Below, piece by piece: positions 1 to 7,528 of a stretch of 64,000 nt of DNA. Position 1 is the stretch's first letter; each line of letters opens with the position of its first letter. A program made the translations under genes and the position numbers. The notes beneath the pieces were generated by a model. The model had not been told where the DNA came from and made no database searches. It saw only the letters and a list, made by a program, of their open reading frames with translations. The DNA comes from Hymenobacter psychrotolerans DSM 18569 (GTDB lineage Bacteria > Bacteroidota > Bacteroidia > Cytophagales > Hymenobacteraceae), in NCBI RefSeq assembly GCF_900142395.1, contig NZ_FRAS01000004.1, forward strand, positions 150,097 through 214,096. Reading direction: 5' to 3'.

Positions 1-449
1 AGGAAGTACTGCTCCTGCGAGTTGAAAATGCCCAGCAAATCGGCATTCAGCGACATAAGCAGGAAAATCAGCCCGGCCATGCCCGCTACAAAACCTATGC
101 GCGGCAGCGTGCTGACCACCGCCAGGAAGTAGACCAGCGCCCCGGCCAGCAGCAGCAACAGCGCGTAAGCTGCCTCCGGCCGCACGTAGGGCCCAACTAG
201 GTCGTGGGTTTGGGTGAGCAGGTAGCCATTTACGCGTACCGGCAGGGCCGCCAGCCCCACCCGCACCTGCGTCAGGATAGTCGGGACGGGCTTGAGCTGT
301 GCCACCGCCTGCACGGGCAGGGCTGCGTCGTCGCCGGTGAAATAGTGGTAGACGGCCAGCAGCACGGCCAGTGCCGTGAGCAGGAAAAGGCCCAGCCACA
401 GCGGGCTGCGCCACAGGGTGGGGCGGGGGGCAGGAAGAGAAGCAGGCAC
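1..449 (-). CDS. Integral membrane protein, N-terminal part (cut by window edge)
   Basis: This is the beginning of a protein that runs off the left end of the window. The reading frame opens with GTG at 449; an in-frame TAG (the gatC stop) lies only two codons before it, so no earlier start is possible. The translated part has one hydrophobic helix at about residues 16-34, an extracytoplasmic-looking stretch of about 65 residues, then at least two more strongly hydrophobic helices (about 98-117 and 120-140). It is the last visible gene of the minus-strand run plsC-gatC-this gene, 6 bases after gatC. I do not recognise the family; a large multi-pass membrane protein is the most that can be said. 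Confidence 0.6.
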   Translation of the reverse strand, partial: MPASLPAPRPTLWRSPLWLGLFLLTALAVLLAVYHYFTGDDAALPVQAVAQLKPVPTILTQVRVGLAALPVRVNGYLLTQTHDLVGPYVRPEAAYALLLLLAGALVYFLAVVSTLPRIGFVAGMAGLIFLLMSLNADLLGIFNSQEQYF

Positions 450-455
450 TTGCGG

Positions 456-743
456 CTATTCCAGTACTTTCGGTACGCGGAAATAATCGGAGTCTTTGCG
501 CGGGGCATTGCGCAGGCCGTCCTGGTGGCTCACCGTGTTCTGCGGCTCATCGGAGCGCAGCACGTTGATTTCGTGCGACAGATGCACCAGCGGCTCTACG
601 TCCGTCGTGTCGAGCTGGCGCAGCTGGTCTACCCAGTCCAGAATTTTATTCAGCTCGCCGAGCATCTGCTGCTCTTTGGATTCGTCGAGTTCGAGGCGGG
701 AAAGATGGGCCAGTTGGCGAAGGGTGGCTATGTCGGTGCTCAC
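456..743 (-). CDS. gatC: Aspartyl/glutamyl-tRNA amidotransferase subunit C
   Basis: GatC is the small subunit of the GatCAB amidotransferase that converts Glu-tRNA(Gln) or Asp-tRNA(Asn) to the correctly amidated form in the cytoplasm. The 95-residue product has the usual family length, the N-terminal pattern LAHLSRLEL and the family-typical C-terminal end DYFRVPKVLE. I chose the GTG at 743 because the reading frame upstream is low-complexity sequence overlapping plsC, and because homologues begin shortly before the LAHLSRLEL segment. It lies 25 bases after plsC and 6 bases before the next gene. gatA and gatB are not in the window, so the subunit genes are dispersed, as is common. Confidence 0.92.
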   Translation of the reverse strand: MSTDIATLRQLAHLSRLELDESKEQQMLGELNKILDWVDQLRQLDTTDVEPLVHLSHEINVLRSDEPQNTVSHQDGLRNAPRKDSDYFRVPKVLE

Positions 744-768
744 AGAGGACGTAGAAAAGGTATGTAAG

Positions 769-1617
769 TTAGGAGTTGGAGGCGGCCAGCTCGGATTCTT
801 TTTCCGTAGCGGCGGCCGTAGGAGGCGTAGCGGCCGGAACCGGCCGGCGCCAGGAGCTGCGTTCCGGAATGCCCTTGGCCTCGGGCCGGAAGCCGCTGGC
901 AATAATGTCGTAGACGCGCTGGCGCAGCGCCGGGGCATCGGCGGCCGTAAGGCCGGTGGTCAGAATTGGTTCGTGCAGGGTGATGGCCAGCGGCGAGTAG
1001 CGCACCCGCAAGCCGTCAACATCGGGCATGAAGCGGTGGTTCAGCGGCATGGTGATGGGCACGATGGGCACGCCCGTGGCTATGGCCAGCTGGAAGGCCC
1101 CATCCTTAAACTCGCCCATTTCTTCGCCGGGCTTCTTGGAAATCGAGCCCTCCGGGAAGATAACAACCGAGCGGCCGGCTTCCAGCGTGCGGCGTGCCTG
1201 CACCATGGCCCGGCCCCGGCTGATGGCGTTTTCCCGGTCGACGGTAATATAGGCCCGCCCGAAAATCGGGCCCCAGACCGGCACCCGGGCCAGGGAGCTT
1301 TTGCCCATGATATTGAGCCAGCCCGGAATGGTACGAAACAGCAGCGGAATGTCGATGTAGGAGCTGTGGTTGGCCACGTACAGGCAGGGCTGGCCGGCGG
1401 GCAGCGGGTTTTTCTTCACCGTTTCCACGGGCATGCCCCACATGAAAATGAACAGCTTGCTCCAGTAGCGGTTCAGGGCATGCAGGTAGCGGTGCCACTG
1501 TGGCTTCTTGCTCAGAGCCAGTTGCAGCGGGTACGTCACCACGAAAGGCATGACGAACCAGAACGTGGCCCACGTGGTGTAAAGCCGATGACCGATGTAG
1601 CGCAGAAGGTACCGCAT
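769..1617 (-). CDS. plsC: 1-acyl-sn-glycerol-3-phosphate acyltransferase
   Basis: A membrane-associated acyltransferase that adds the second acyl chain to lysophosphatidic acid in phospholipid synthesis. The 282-residue product has the catalytic HX4D motif at residues 84-89 (NHSSYIDIP) and the substrate-binding FPEGS at 154-158. A hydrophobic N-terminal segment (about 12-35) fits membrane attachment. The C-terminal 30 residues are Ala/Pro/Thr-rich and probably disordered. A TACCTTTG box ends 5 bases before the ATG, so the mRNA may be leaderless. The paralogue number in the genome is unknown, so the exact acceptor lipid is inferred from the family. Confidence 0.88.
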   Translation of the reverse strand: MRYLLRYIGHRLYTTWATFWFVMPFVVTYPLQLALSKKPQWHRYLHALNRYWSKLFIFMWGMPVETVKKNPLPAGQPCLYVANHSSYIDIPLLFRTIPGWLNIMGKSSLARVPVWGPIFGRAYITVDRENAISRGRAMVQARRTLEAGRSVVIFPEGSISKKPGEEMGEFKDGAFQLAIATGVPIVPITMPLNHRFMPDVDGLRVRYSPLAITLHEPILTTGLTAADAPALRQRVYDIIASGFRPEAKGIPERSSWRRPVPAATPPTAAATEKESELAASNS

Positions 1618-1622
1618 GGGTA

Positions 1623-1630
1623 CAAAGGTA
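1623..1630 (-). promoter_or_regulatory. Bacteroidota-type -7 box before plsC
   Basis: TACCTTTG on the minus strand matches TAnnTTTG exactly. Only five bases separate it from the plsC ATG, so transcription would begin at or next to the start codon. No good TTTG element is seen at the usual distance upstream. Confidence 0.5.
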
Positions 1631-1729
1631 AAAATTCAAAAGGGGAAGTGGCAGCAAAGACAGGCAGCCGCTCATCGAAAGGCCGTTTGCAGGCTCCGCA
1701 ACCTCGCCGTGCCGCCCGGAGGCGGCTGC

Positions 1730-2308
1730 TTATTTCAAGCGGGCCGCCAGCACTTTTTCCGCTTTCAGCAGGCCCGCTACGCTCACGGCGTCCGTAATCC
1801 GGTTGTCCATCACCAGTTGCACGGCTTCGGCCAGAGGCAGCTTCCAGAGGCGCAGGTCCTCTGTTTCCTCAGGCTCTACGTCGCCGTGTTCCAGCTCTTC
1901 GGCCAGAAACACGAAGCCTTCTTCGTCGGTCACGGAATTTGAGGTGTGCAGGCGCGCAATGTTGGTCCAGCGGCGGGCCAGCAGGCCGGTTTCCTCGCGC
2001 AGTTCCCGTTGCGCCGATTCCAGAATGTCCAGCTCTACCGGCCCGCCGCCCATCGGAATTTCCCAGCTGTACTCACTGAGCGGGTAGCGGTACTGGCCCA
2101 CCAGCCACGTATTGCCCTCCGCGTCCACGGGCACAATGCCCAGGGCCTTGTTTTTCATGGTCACGACGCCGTAGATGCCCCGCCCGCCGCCGGGGTTGAG
2201 CACTTGGTCTTCGCGCACACTAATCCAGGGGTTGTGGTATTTCACTTCGGTGCTGAGCACCTGCCAGGGGTTGTGGGTTTCGTCGAGCGTGGGGTCGGGG
2301 TAATGCAT
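1730..2308 (-). CDS. NUDIX hydrolase, ADP-ribose pyrophosphatase-like
   Basis: A 192-residue cytoplasmic hydrolase of nucleoside diphosphates linked to another moiety. The Nudix helix is clear: RELREETG at residues 101-108, preceded by a Gly-rich stretch (MGGGP, 86-90). The glutamate that usually lies 8 residues before the REL arginine is one position further away here (E92), a small departure from GX5EX7REUXEE. A long N-terminal region (IVPVD, WLVGQYRYPL) resembles ADP-ribose pyrophosphatases. The ATG at 2308 (MHYPDP) was chosen because upstream codons in the open frame look non-coding. It precedes plsC by about 110 bases. The substrate cannot be read from sequence. Confidence 0.8.
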   Translation of the reverse strand: MHYPDPTLDETHNPWQVLSTEVKYHNPWISVREDQVLNPGGGRGIYGVVTMKNKALGIVPVDAEGNTWLVGQYRYPLSEYSWEIPMGGGPVELDILESAQRELREETGLLARRWTNIARLHTSNSVTDEEGFVFLAEELEHGDVEPEETEDLRLWKLPLAEAVQLVMDNRITDAVSVAGLLKAEKVLAARLK

Positions 2309-2456
2309 GCTACGGAACTGGGCGAAGCCGTGAAGGTAACTGCCGGAAAGCGTATGGCAGCGCCTCCGTCGGGCGAGTTGGCAAATTGGTCGGGAAAAAA
2401 CGCCAGTTGACCAAATAAAGTGGCTCAAGCATCTGGTGGTGAGTAGTTTTGTTTCA

Positions 2457-2598
2457 TCAATACAAGGTGTGAGGGCGTTTTGTGGAAAGGAAGGCCACTC
2501 TCACATCGTGCCGGATTGATGCCAGGAGTAGGGTGGATGATTACCTGGTACGGCCGGCGCAGTATAAAAAGACCGTTGCGGGATGTGACGGTCTTTTT
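2457..2598 (+). ncRNA. Candidate structured small RNA
   Basis: No convincing reading frame fills 2309-2707. A TAGTTTTG box (TAnnTTTG) lies at 2444-2451 and an intrinsic terminator at 2566-2598. Between them are two further hairpins. The first pairs GTGAG (2469-2473) with CTCAC (2500-2504) and has an inner GTGG/CCAC stem around an A/G-rich loop. The second pairs GCCGG (2510-2514) with CCGGC (2554-2558) and has an inner CCAGG/CCTGG stem. Three hairpins in a row ended by a U-tract suggest an independent transcript of about 140 bases. It does not match any RNA family I know, and the upstream -33 element is missing. Confidence 0.3.
2566..2598 (+). terminator. Intrinsic terminator
   Basis: AAAAAGACCGT and ACGGTCTTTTT form perfect 11-bp arms around an 11-base loop, with a U-tract on both strands. 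It would end a plus-strand transcript starting near 2457, since no plus-strand gene lies directly upstream. Confidence 0.75.
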
Positions 2599-2707
2599 GC
2601 GTTTTTACCGGTTTAGGCCCCCGGCCAAGATTCTGTATCAACCTGCCGCGTAGCTGCGCCGTACGACTAAACAGCCGACTGTTCACATTCCGGTCGGCTC
2701 TGTTTCT

Positions 2708-2959
2708 ATGGCTAACCAATCGAAAAACCCGTCTGACCAGAACCAAAATCCCCAGCCCGGCGACCCGCTGTTCAACCTCAAACACGCCCAGGCCGAGTCG
2801 GAGCTTAGCTCGCAGACCGGTGGCCTTGGCCCCACCAGCAATGTGTACACCAGCACCGACGAGGACGGCGAGCTGGATGAAGGACCCCGCGACAAGCAGG
2901 GCCTGCGCCGGGGCGAAACCCCACCTACCGACGGCTCGGCTGCCGGCAGCCATAAATAG
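2708..2959 (+). CDS. Small hydrophilic protein of unknown function
   Basis: An 83-residue protein starting at ATG 2708. It has no hydrophobic segment and no cysteine, and is rich in Asn, Gln, Asp, Glu, Gly and Pro, so it is likely intrinsically disordered and cytoplasmic. It has an acidic middle (TDEDGELDEGP) and a basic-then-polar end. The gene stands alone between two intrinsic terminators, which supports its being a real separate unit. I do not recognise the family. Confidence 0.6.
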   Translation: MANQSKNPSDQNQNPQPGDPLFNLKHAQAESELSSQTGGLGPTSNVYTSTDEDGELDEGPRDKQGLRRGETPPTDGSAAGSHK

Positions 2960-2997
2960 CTTCCGCTCACAACCAGAAGTATAGATTTCACCTGAAG

Positions 2998-3038
2998 AAA
3001 GCCTCTCCGGGCGCTACGGCTGCCGGGGAGGCTTTTTT
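2998..3038 (+). terminator. Intrinsic terminator after the small protein gene
   Basis: AAAGCCTCTCCGG pairs with CCGGGGAGGCTTT (one mismatch) and is followed by a run of six T. The last T bases of the run also form part of the TTTG element of the rnhB promoter, so terminator and promoter are fused. Confidence 0.85.
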
Positions 3039-3066
3039 GTGGGCAACAGCTACGGCGGTACCTTTG
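3036..3066 (+). promoter_or_regulatory. Promoter of rnhB (TTTG-N19-TACCTTTG)
   Basis: TTTG at 3036-3039, a 19-base spacer and TACCTTTG at 3059-3066 match the Bacteroidota primary-sigma consensus fully. The rnhB ATG starts 5 bases after the box, so the start point should fall on or beside the A of ATG. Confidence 0.75.
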
Positions 3067-3070
3067 CCGC

Positions 3071-3646
3071 ATGCTCTTAGCCTCCCATACCGGCCATCCG
3101 CTGGAAGCGGGCCTCGACGAAGCCGGCCGGGGCTGTCTGGCCGGACCCGTTTTCGCGGCGGCCGTGATTCTGCCGCCCGATTTTTCGCCGGCCTTCCTCA
3201 ACGACTCCAAGCTGCTCAGTGCCCGCCGCCGCGACGCGCTCCGCACCCTCATCTGCCAGGAGGCCATAGGGTGGGCCGTGGCAGAAGCGTCGCCCGAAGA
3301 AATTGCCGCTATCAACATCGCGCAGGCCAGCTATCTGGCCATGCACCGGGCCGTGGCGGCGCTAAGCGTGCAGCCGCAGCATCTGGCCGTCGATGGCAAC
3401 CGGTTTCGGCCTTACGAGGGCCTGGAGCACACCTGCCTGATCAAGGGGGATGCGCGCTACCGCCACATTGCGGCGGCCTCGGTGCTAGCCAAAACTTTTC
3501 GGGATGAGCGGATGAGCGAGCTGGCGGCCCTGTATCCGCAGTATGGCTGGGAGCAGAATGCCGGCTACCCCACCCCGCGCCACCGGGCCGCCATTCGGCA
3601 GCACGGCCCCACGGAGCACCACCGCATGGGCTTCCGGCTACTGTAG
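3071..3646 (+). CDS. rnhB: Ribonuclease HII
   Basis: RNase HII cuts the RNA strand of RNA-DNA hybrids and starts removal of ribonucleotides misincorporated in DNA. The 191-residue product has the family's normal length. The signature GLDEAGRG lies at residues 14-21 and supplies the metal-binding Asp16 and Glu17; Asp108 (AVDGN) and Asp127 (IKGDARY) complete the active site. The GRG motif characteristic of HII enzymes is intact. The gene is monocistronic, with its own promoter joined to the preceding terminator, and faces the convergent response regulator gene across 60 bases. Confidence 0.95.
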   Translation: MLLASHTGHPLEAGLDEAGRGCLAGPVFAAAVILPPDFSPAFLNDSKLLSARRRDALRTLICQEAIGWAVAEASPEEIAAINIAQASYLAMHRAVAALSVQPQHLAVDGNRFRPYEGLEHTCLIKGDARYRHIAAASVLAKTFRDERMSELAALYPQYGWEQNAGYPTPRHRAAIRQHGPTEHHRMGFRLL

Positions 3647-3706
3647 AAGCAAAAAAGAACGCCATGCAAAGCACAGCGTTCAGATAGTTGCGGCCGGTTG
3701 CGGCGC

Positions 3707-4132
3707 CTACTCTTTCAGCTTTAGCAGGTCCAGAAACAGGCTGAACCCGTCAACGGTAGTGCCGCCTTCCCCGAAACTGTCGAAGCTGAGCGGCTTGATG
3801 ATGTAGCCGCTCACGGCCAGTTCCTGCGCTTTGAAGCGGTCAGACTCTAGGTCGGAGGTGGTCATGATGAACACATTCAGGTTCACGAACTCGGGGTCGG
3901 AGCGGAGCTTTTCGAGCAGCTCCAGCCCCTTCATGCGAGGCATATTGATGTCGAGCATCACGACGCTCGGTTGCTCAATCTTGGGCTGGCCGGCCTCGCC
4001 GCGCAGCATGTTAAGGGCTTCGCGGCCGTTGCGGGCAATGTGCAGCGGGACGTCGACGTTGTTCTTACGCAGTTCACGCTGCACGTTCATTATGTCCATT
4101 TGGTCGTCCTCAACCAAGAGAATACTGGGCAT
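3707..4132 (-). CDS. CheY/Rcp1-like single-domain response regulator
   Basis: A 141-residue receiver domain without an output domain. It has the acidic pocket Asp9-Asp10, the phosphoacceptor Asp61 (VVMLDINMP), Thr91/Thr92 and Lys113 (YIIKPLSF). The extended loop between the acidic pocket and the phosphoacceptor and the wording of the C-terminal half resemble Rcp1-type regulators that pair with phytochrome-like kinases. The ATG at 4132 (MPSILLVEDD) fits the domain boundary; the frame upstream overlaps the kinase gene region and looks non-coding. It follows the kinase by 58 bases and is the last gene of the CZB-kinase-regulator operon, so it is the likely phosphorylation target of that kinase. 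Confidence 0.88.
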   Translation of the reverse strand: MPSILLVEDDQMDIMNVQRELRKNNVDVPLHIARNGREALNMLRGEAGQPKIEQPSVVMLDINMPRMKGLELLEKLRSDPEFVNLNVFIMTTSDLESDRFKAQELAVSGYIIKPLSFDSFGEGGTTVDGFSLFLDLLKLKE

Positions 4133-4190
4133 GTCAGGTGCGGTTTGAGTGGATAAAGGCGCTCTTGTAAAACAGGCCGAATACGTAAGG

Positions 4191-5741
4191 CTATACGGCT
4201 GCGCTTGAGTTTTGTGCCGAAATTGTGCTGCTGGCACGTTTATCAGAGGTCTGCCGGGTCTGGCGCGGCCAGGTAAACAGAAAGGTGGCGCCCTGGCCTT
4301 CTTCCGATTCTACCCGGATGCTACCGCCCTGGCGCTCAACTATCTTCTTCACAATAGCCAGGCCAACGCCCGTGCTTTCCAGCGTGTCGCGCTCCGTCAG
4401 GGTCTGGAATATCACAAAAATACGTTCTTGGTACTCTGGTGCAATGCCGGGGCCGTTGTCGGCTACGGAGAAAGTGTAGAAATCTTTATCCTCGGTGCAG
4501 CCGATGGTGAGTACCCCGGTGCTGGGGTGGTCGTGGTATTTGATGGCGTTGCTGATGAGGTTGGCAAACACCTGCTGAAGCTGCACCCGGTTGGTAACCA
4601 GCGTGGGCAGATAGAAGGGAAGTTCCACCTCAAAGCCTTCCGGCAGATTCAGTGAGTCCAGGATTTCGCGCAGCAGCTGGCGCACGAATACCGGCTCATC
4701 GGCCTGAGCGGCGCGGCCCACGCGGGCCAGATCCAGAATGCCGGTGATGAGGTGCTCCATCCGCTGCACCCGGGTGCGCATGAGCAGCAGAAATTCCCGG
4801 ATGTGGGGCGGCGTTTCTTCGCCCATATCTTCTTCGATCCAGCGGGAGGCGCTTTCAATGCCACGCAACGGGGCTTTCAAATCGTGCGACACCACGTAGG
4901 CAAACTGGTCCAGCTCCTGGTTGCGGTGCTCGAGCTGCGCGATGTTGCCACTGATGGTGGTGGCCATCTGGTTCAGGGATACGGCCAGCTCGCTTAGTTC
5001 ATCGTCGCCGGTTTCGCGCAGCTGGGTCTGGTAGTGGCCCGCCGCAATCCGGGCCGACATCGTAACCATGCTCTGGATGCGGCGCCCGATAAGCCGGATG
5101 ACGTAAGAGGCCCACACCAGCCCCAGCAGAATGGCTACCAACGTAATAGCAATGGAAATCTGCCGCGTTTCCCGGATACTCTGTTGCAGCTTGACGGCCT
5201 GCTTGTCACGTAATTTCAGCTCTTCCCGGTCGAAGGCCTCAAACAGCACCCGGATCTGGTCCATGAGGTGCTTGCCCGCCAGGCTTTCGGCCAATTCACG
5301 GTGCTCCACGCCCTGTAGCCCTGCCTGGTCGGTGATGCGGCGGCGCGCCTCACGCTTTTCGCGCACCAGCAGGTGCGAGAAGTCGAGCCAGTCGCGGAAC
5401 AGGGCCCGGCCCCTGACAATGCGGGCGTGTTGCGCGGAGCCGGGCTCAAGCGTGGTAAGCAGGTGCTCGAAATGGCTGAGCAGGTACCGCTCACTCTGGT
5501 GATAGGGCTCCAGTACTTCCTCCTTGCCGATGAGCATGTAGCCCCGGAAGCCGGTTTCCATGTCCACGATGTTGCGCATGAGCGTGGCGGCCTCGGCGGA
5601 AGTGCGCTGCGAGAGCTGCACGCGCCGGGCGTTGCGCAGCACCTTGCGCGACACCTGATAGTTGACGAACACCACGCCCACGAACAGCAGCAGAATAACC
5701 AGAAATCCGGCGTAGAGCTTCGTCGAAATTTTCAGCTTCAT
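4191..5741 (-). CDS. CHASE3-domain sensor histidine kinase
   Basis: A 516-residue inner-membrane kinase. Transmembrane helices at about residues 10-28 and 197-215 bracket a periplasmic helical domain (about 40-190; METGFRGYMLIG is typical of CHASE3). A HAMP linker follows to about 265, then a short coiled coil and the HisKA domain with the phosphoacceptor His286 in VSHDLKAPLRG. The ATPase domain has its N-box (NLISNAIKYHDHP), G1 (VADNGPGI) and G2 (STGVGLAIVKKIVE). The whole resembles phytochrome-type and bacteriophytochrome-like kinases in its catalytic half, but no chromophore domain is present. It lies 33 bases after the CZB gene and 58 before the regulator gene. The stimulus is unknown. 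Confidence 0.9.
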   Translation of the reverse strand: MKLKISTKLYAGFLVILLLFVGVVFVNYQVSRKVLRNARRVQLSQRTSAEAATLMRNIVDMETGFRGYMLIGKEEVLEPYHQSERYLLSHFEHLLTTLEPGSAQHARIVRGRALFRDWLDFSHLLVREKREARRRITDQAGLQGVEHRELAESLAGKHLMDQIRVLFEAFDREELKLRDKQAVKLQQSIRETRQISIAITLVAILLGLVWASYVIRLIGRRIQSMVTMSARIAAGHYQTQLRETGDDELSELAVSLNQMATTISGNIAQLEHRNQELDQFAYVVSHDLKAPLRGIESASRWIEEDMGEETPPHIREFLLLMRTRVQRMEHLITGILDLARVGRAAQADEPVFVRQLLREILDSLNLPEGFEVELPFYLPTLVTNRVQLQQVFANLISNAIKYHDHPSTGVLTIGCTEDKDFYTFSVADNGPGIAPEYQERIFVIFQTLTERDTLESTGVGLAIVKKIVERQGGSIRVESEEGQGATFLFTWPRQTRQTSDKRASSTISAQNSSAAV

Positions 5742-5774
5742 GGGCAGGGTGGCGGAGGGAGCAGGCGAAGAAGA

Positions 5775-6140
5775 TTAGAGGCCGGTACGCAGCCGGTGTT
5801 CCATGGTTTGCAGCAGCACCGTGATGCGCTCCGCCAGCTGGTCGATGACGGGCATACCAGCCAGAGCCACATCGGTCTGGCCTTGCTTGTGCAGGTCCAT
5901 CAGGCGGTTGGCTTCCTGGTGCACCTGCACATGCAGCCGGTCCAGCTCGTGCGACTCGGGCAGGTGCTTGTAGGGCCCCAGAGCCCGGTCCCGGATCCAG
6001 TGGCCGAAGTTGCACTGGTGTGGGTCGCGGATGGGCCCCTGGCTGATGCCGCTGCCATACAGATACGAGCGCAGCTTGGATTTAAATAGCAAGTGTTTCA
6101 CCAGGCCGGACTCGAAGTCCTGCTTTAGTTCGTCGGTCAT
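5775..6140 (-). CDS. Stand-alone CZB (chemoreceptor zinc-binding) domain protein
   Basis: A 121-residue soluble protein made almost entirely of a CZB domain. The expected zinc ligands are visible: His16, Cys43 in the CNFGHW motif, and His70 and His74 (LHVQVH). In other bacteria CZB domains are attached to chemoreceptors or diguanylate cyclases, bind zinc tightly and, in some cases, respond to hypochlorous acid through the cysteine. Here the domain is free-standing and heads an operon with a CHASE3 kinase and a CheY-like regulator, so it may be a cytoplasmic input or modulator of that kinase (inference). ATG 6140 was chosen because the domain starts there and upstream codons are Arg-rich non-coding sequence. 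Confidence 0.82.
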   Translation of the reverse strand: MTDELKQDFESGLVKHLLFKSKLRSYLYGSGISQGPIRDPHQCNFGHWIRDRALGPYKHLPESHELDRLHVQVHQEANRLMDLHKQGQTDVALAGMPVIDQLAERITVLLQTMEHRLRTGL

Positions 6141-6225
6141 AAGGAGCAGAAAGAAGCTGGCAAGCAGTTGCGCCGCTGGCCGGAAGGCCGTGGTACGTCG
6201 CAAAAAGGAAGCTGCCCGCCAGCGG

Positions 6226-6233
6226 CAAAGGTA
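6226..6233 (-). promoter_or_regulatory. -7 box of the CZB-kinase-regulator operon
   Basis: TACCTTTG on the minus strand, 85 bases before the CZB start codon. The leader would be about 80 bases long, in contrast to the leaderless arrangement at plsC, rnhB and queA. Confidence 0.5.
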
Positions 6234-6319
6234 ACACATGCGGAGTGCCGGAGGGAAATGGCTAATTTCGCCGCGCTGCCTTTTCCGGCGGCTACCTTCA
6301 CTTTCCCACTTCCCTTCCC

Positions 6320-7426
6320 ATGAGCGAGACCCTCAAGACCGTTGTCCTGAACGATGTGCACCAGCAGCTGGGTGCCAAAATGGTGCCTTTCGCGGGCTAC
6401 AACATGCCCGTGCGCTACTCGTCCGACCTGGAGGAGCACCACACCGTGCGCCGCGCCGTGGGCATCTTCGATGTGTCGCACATGGGCGAGTTCCGGGTGC
6501 GTGGTCCGCACGCGCTGGACCTGATTCAGCGCGTCACCAGCAATGACGCCAGCAAGCTGCAGGTCGGCAAAGCCCAGTACTCGTGCCTGCCCAACCAGGA
6601 AGGCGGCATCGTGGACGACCTGCTCGTGTACAAGATGGCCGAGGAGGACTATCTGCTGGTGGTGAATGCCTCCAACATCGACAAGGACTGGAACTGGATC
6701 AGCCAGCACAACACGCAGGGCGCCGAGCTGGAAAACGTGTCGGACGAAATCAGCTTGTTTGCGGTGCAGGGCCCCAAGGCCCAGGCGGCCCTGCAAGGCC
6801 TCACCGACACCGACCTGAGCAGCATTCCGTACTATTCCTTCGTGGAAGGCACCTTTGCCGACGCTCCTGGCGTCATTATTTCGGCTACGGGCTACACCGG
6901 CGCGGGCGGCTTCGAGCTGTACGTGCCCAATGCCTACGCCAAGCAGGTCTGGGACAAGGTGATGGAAGCCGGCCAGCCCTACGGCCTGAAACCCATCGGG
7001 CTGGGGGCCCGCGACACGCTGCGCCTGGAAATGGGCTTTTGCCTCTACGGCAACGACATCGACGACCAGACCTCGCCGCTGGAAGCCGGTCTGGGCTGGA
7101 TTACCAAGTTCACGAAGGACTTCACCAACGCCGAAAACCTCAAGAAGCAGAAGGAAGCCGGTGTGGCGCGCAAGCTGGTGGGCTTCCTGATGGACGGCCC
7201 CGGCATTCCGCGCGGCCACTACGAGCTGGTGAACGAAGCCGGCGAGAAAATCGGGGACGTGACGAGCGGCACTCAGTCGCCGAGCCTGAGCAAGGGCATC
7301 GGGCTGGGCTACGTGAAAGCCGAGCTGAGCGCGCCGGGCAGCAAGATTTTCGTGCTGGTACGCGGCAAGCAGCTGCCCGCCACCGTCGTGAAGCTGCCCT
7401 TCGTGAAAGGCACCGAGGAGGCGTAA
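6320..7426 (+). CDS. gcvT: Aminomethyltransferase, glycine cleavage T-protein
   Basis: GcvT takes the aminomethyl group from the lipoyl H-protein, releases ammonia and forms 5,10-methylene-tetrahydrofolate. The 368-residue product has the standard length and full domain order: the folate-binding N-terminal part ([16 protein letters not shown], then [11 protein letters not shown]), [13 protein letters not shown] in the middle, [11 protein letters not shown] and the C-terminal barrel ending in VKLPFV. The usual GYTGE is GYTGA here, a mild change. A TACCTTCA box (close to TAnnTTTG) ends about 20 bases before the ATG. It is monocistronic; the H- and P-protein genes are not in the window. Confidence 0.95.
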   Translation: MSETLKTVVLNDVHQQLGAKMVPFAGYNMPVRYSSDLEEHHTVRRAVGIFDVSHMGEFRVRGPHALDLIQRVTSNDASKLQVGKAQYSCLPNQEGGIVDDLLVYKMAEEDYLLVVNASNIDKDWNWISQHNTQGAELENVSDEISLFAVQGPKAQAALQGLTDTDLSSIPYYSFVEGTFADAPGVIISATGYTGAGGFELYVPNAYAKQVWDKVMEAGQPYGLKPIGLGARDTLRLEMGFCLYGNDIDDQTSPLEAGLGWITKFTKDFTNAENLKKQKEAGVARKLVGFLMDGPGIPRGHYELVNEAGEKIGDVTSGTQSPSLSKGIGLGYVKAELSAPGSKIFVLVRGKQLPATVVKLPFVKGTEEA

Positions 7427-7447
7427 GCATCAGGTACACGATTTCCG

Positions 7448-7504
7448 GAACGTCATGCTGAGCTGGTCGAAGCATCTCGACAGGCTCAGCATGACGTTCT
7501 TTTT
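7448..7504 (+). terminator. Terminator after gcvT built from a palindromic repeat element
   Basis: Perfect 16-bp arms (7448-7463 and 7484-7499) enclose a 20-base loop that itself contains GTCGA/TCGAC. A five-T run follows. The arm sequence GAACGTCATGCTGAGC matches 14 of 16 bases of the outer arm of the next element at 8246-8410, so this is probably one member of a dispersed palindromic repeat family acting as a terminator. Confidence 0.75.
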
Positions 7505-7528
7505 CATTCAGTATCCCGATACCTTTTC

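Noticed and set aside
2469..2504. GGAAAGGAAGG loop as the conserved hairpin of SRP RNA
   Set aside because: The flanking GTCAGG and GCAGCC-type sequences of the SRP RNA tip are absent and the pairing differs.
2518..2650. A 44-codon frame starting ATG 2518 (MPGVGWMITWYGRR)
   Set aside because: It reads through the hairpin terminator at 2566-2598 and has no upstream signal.
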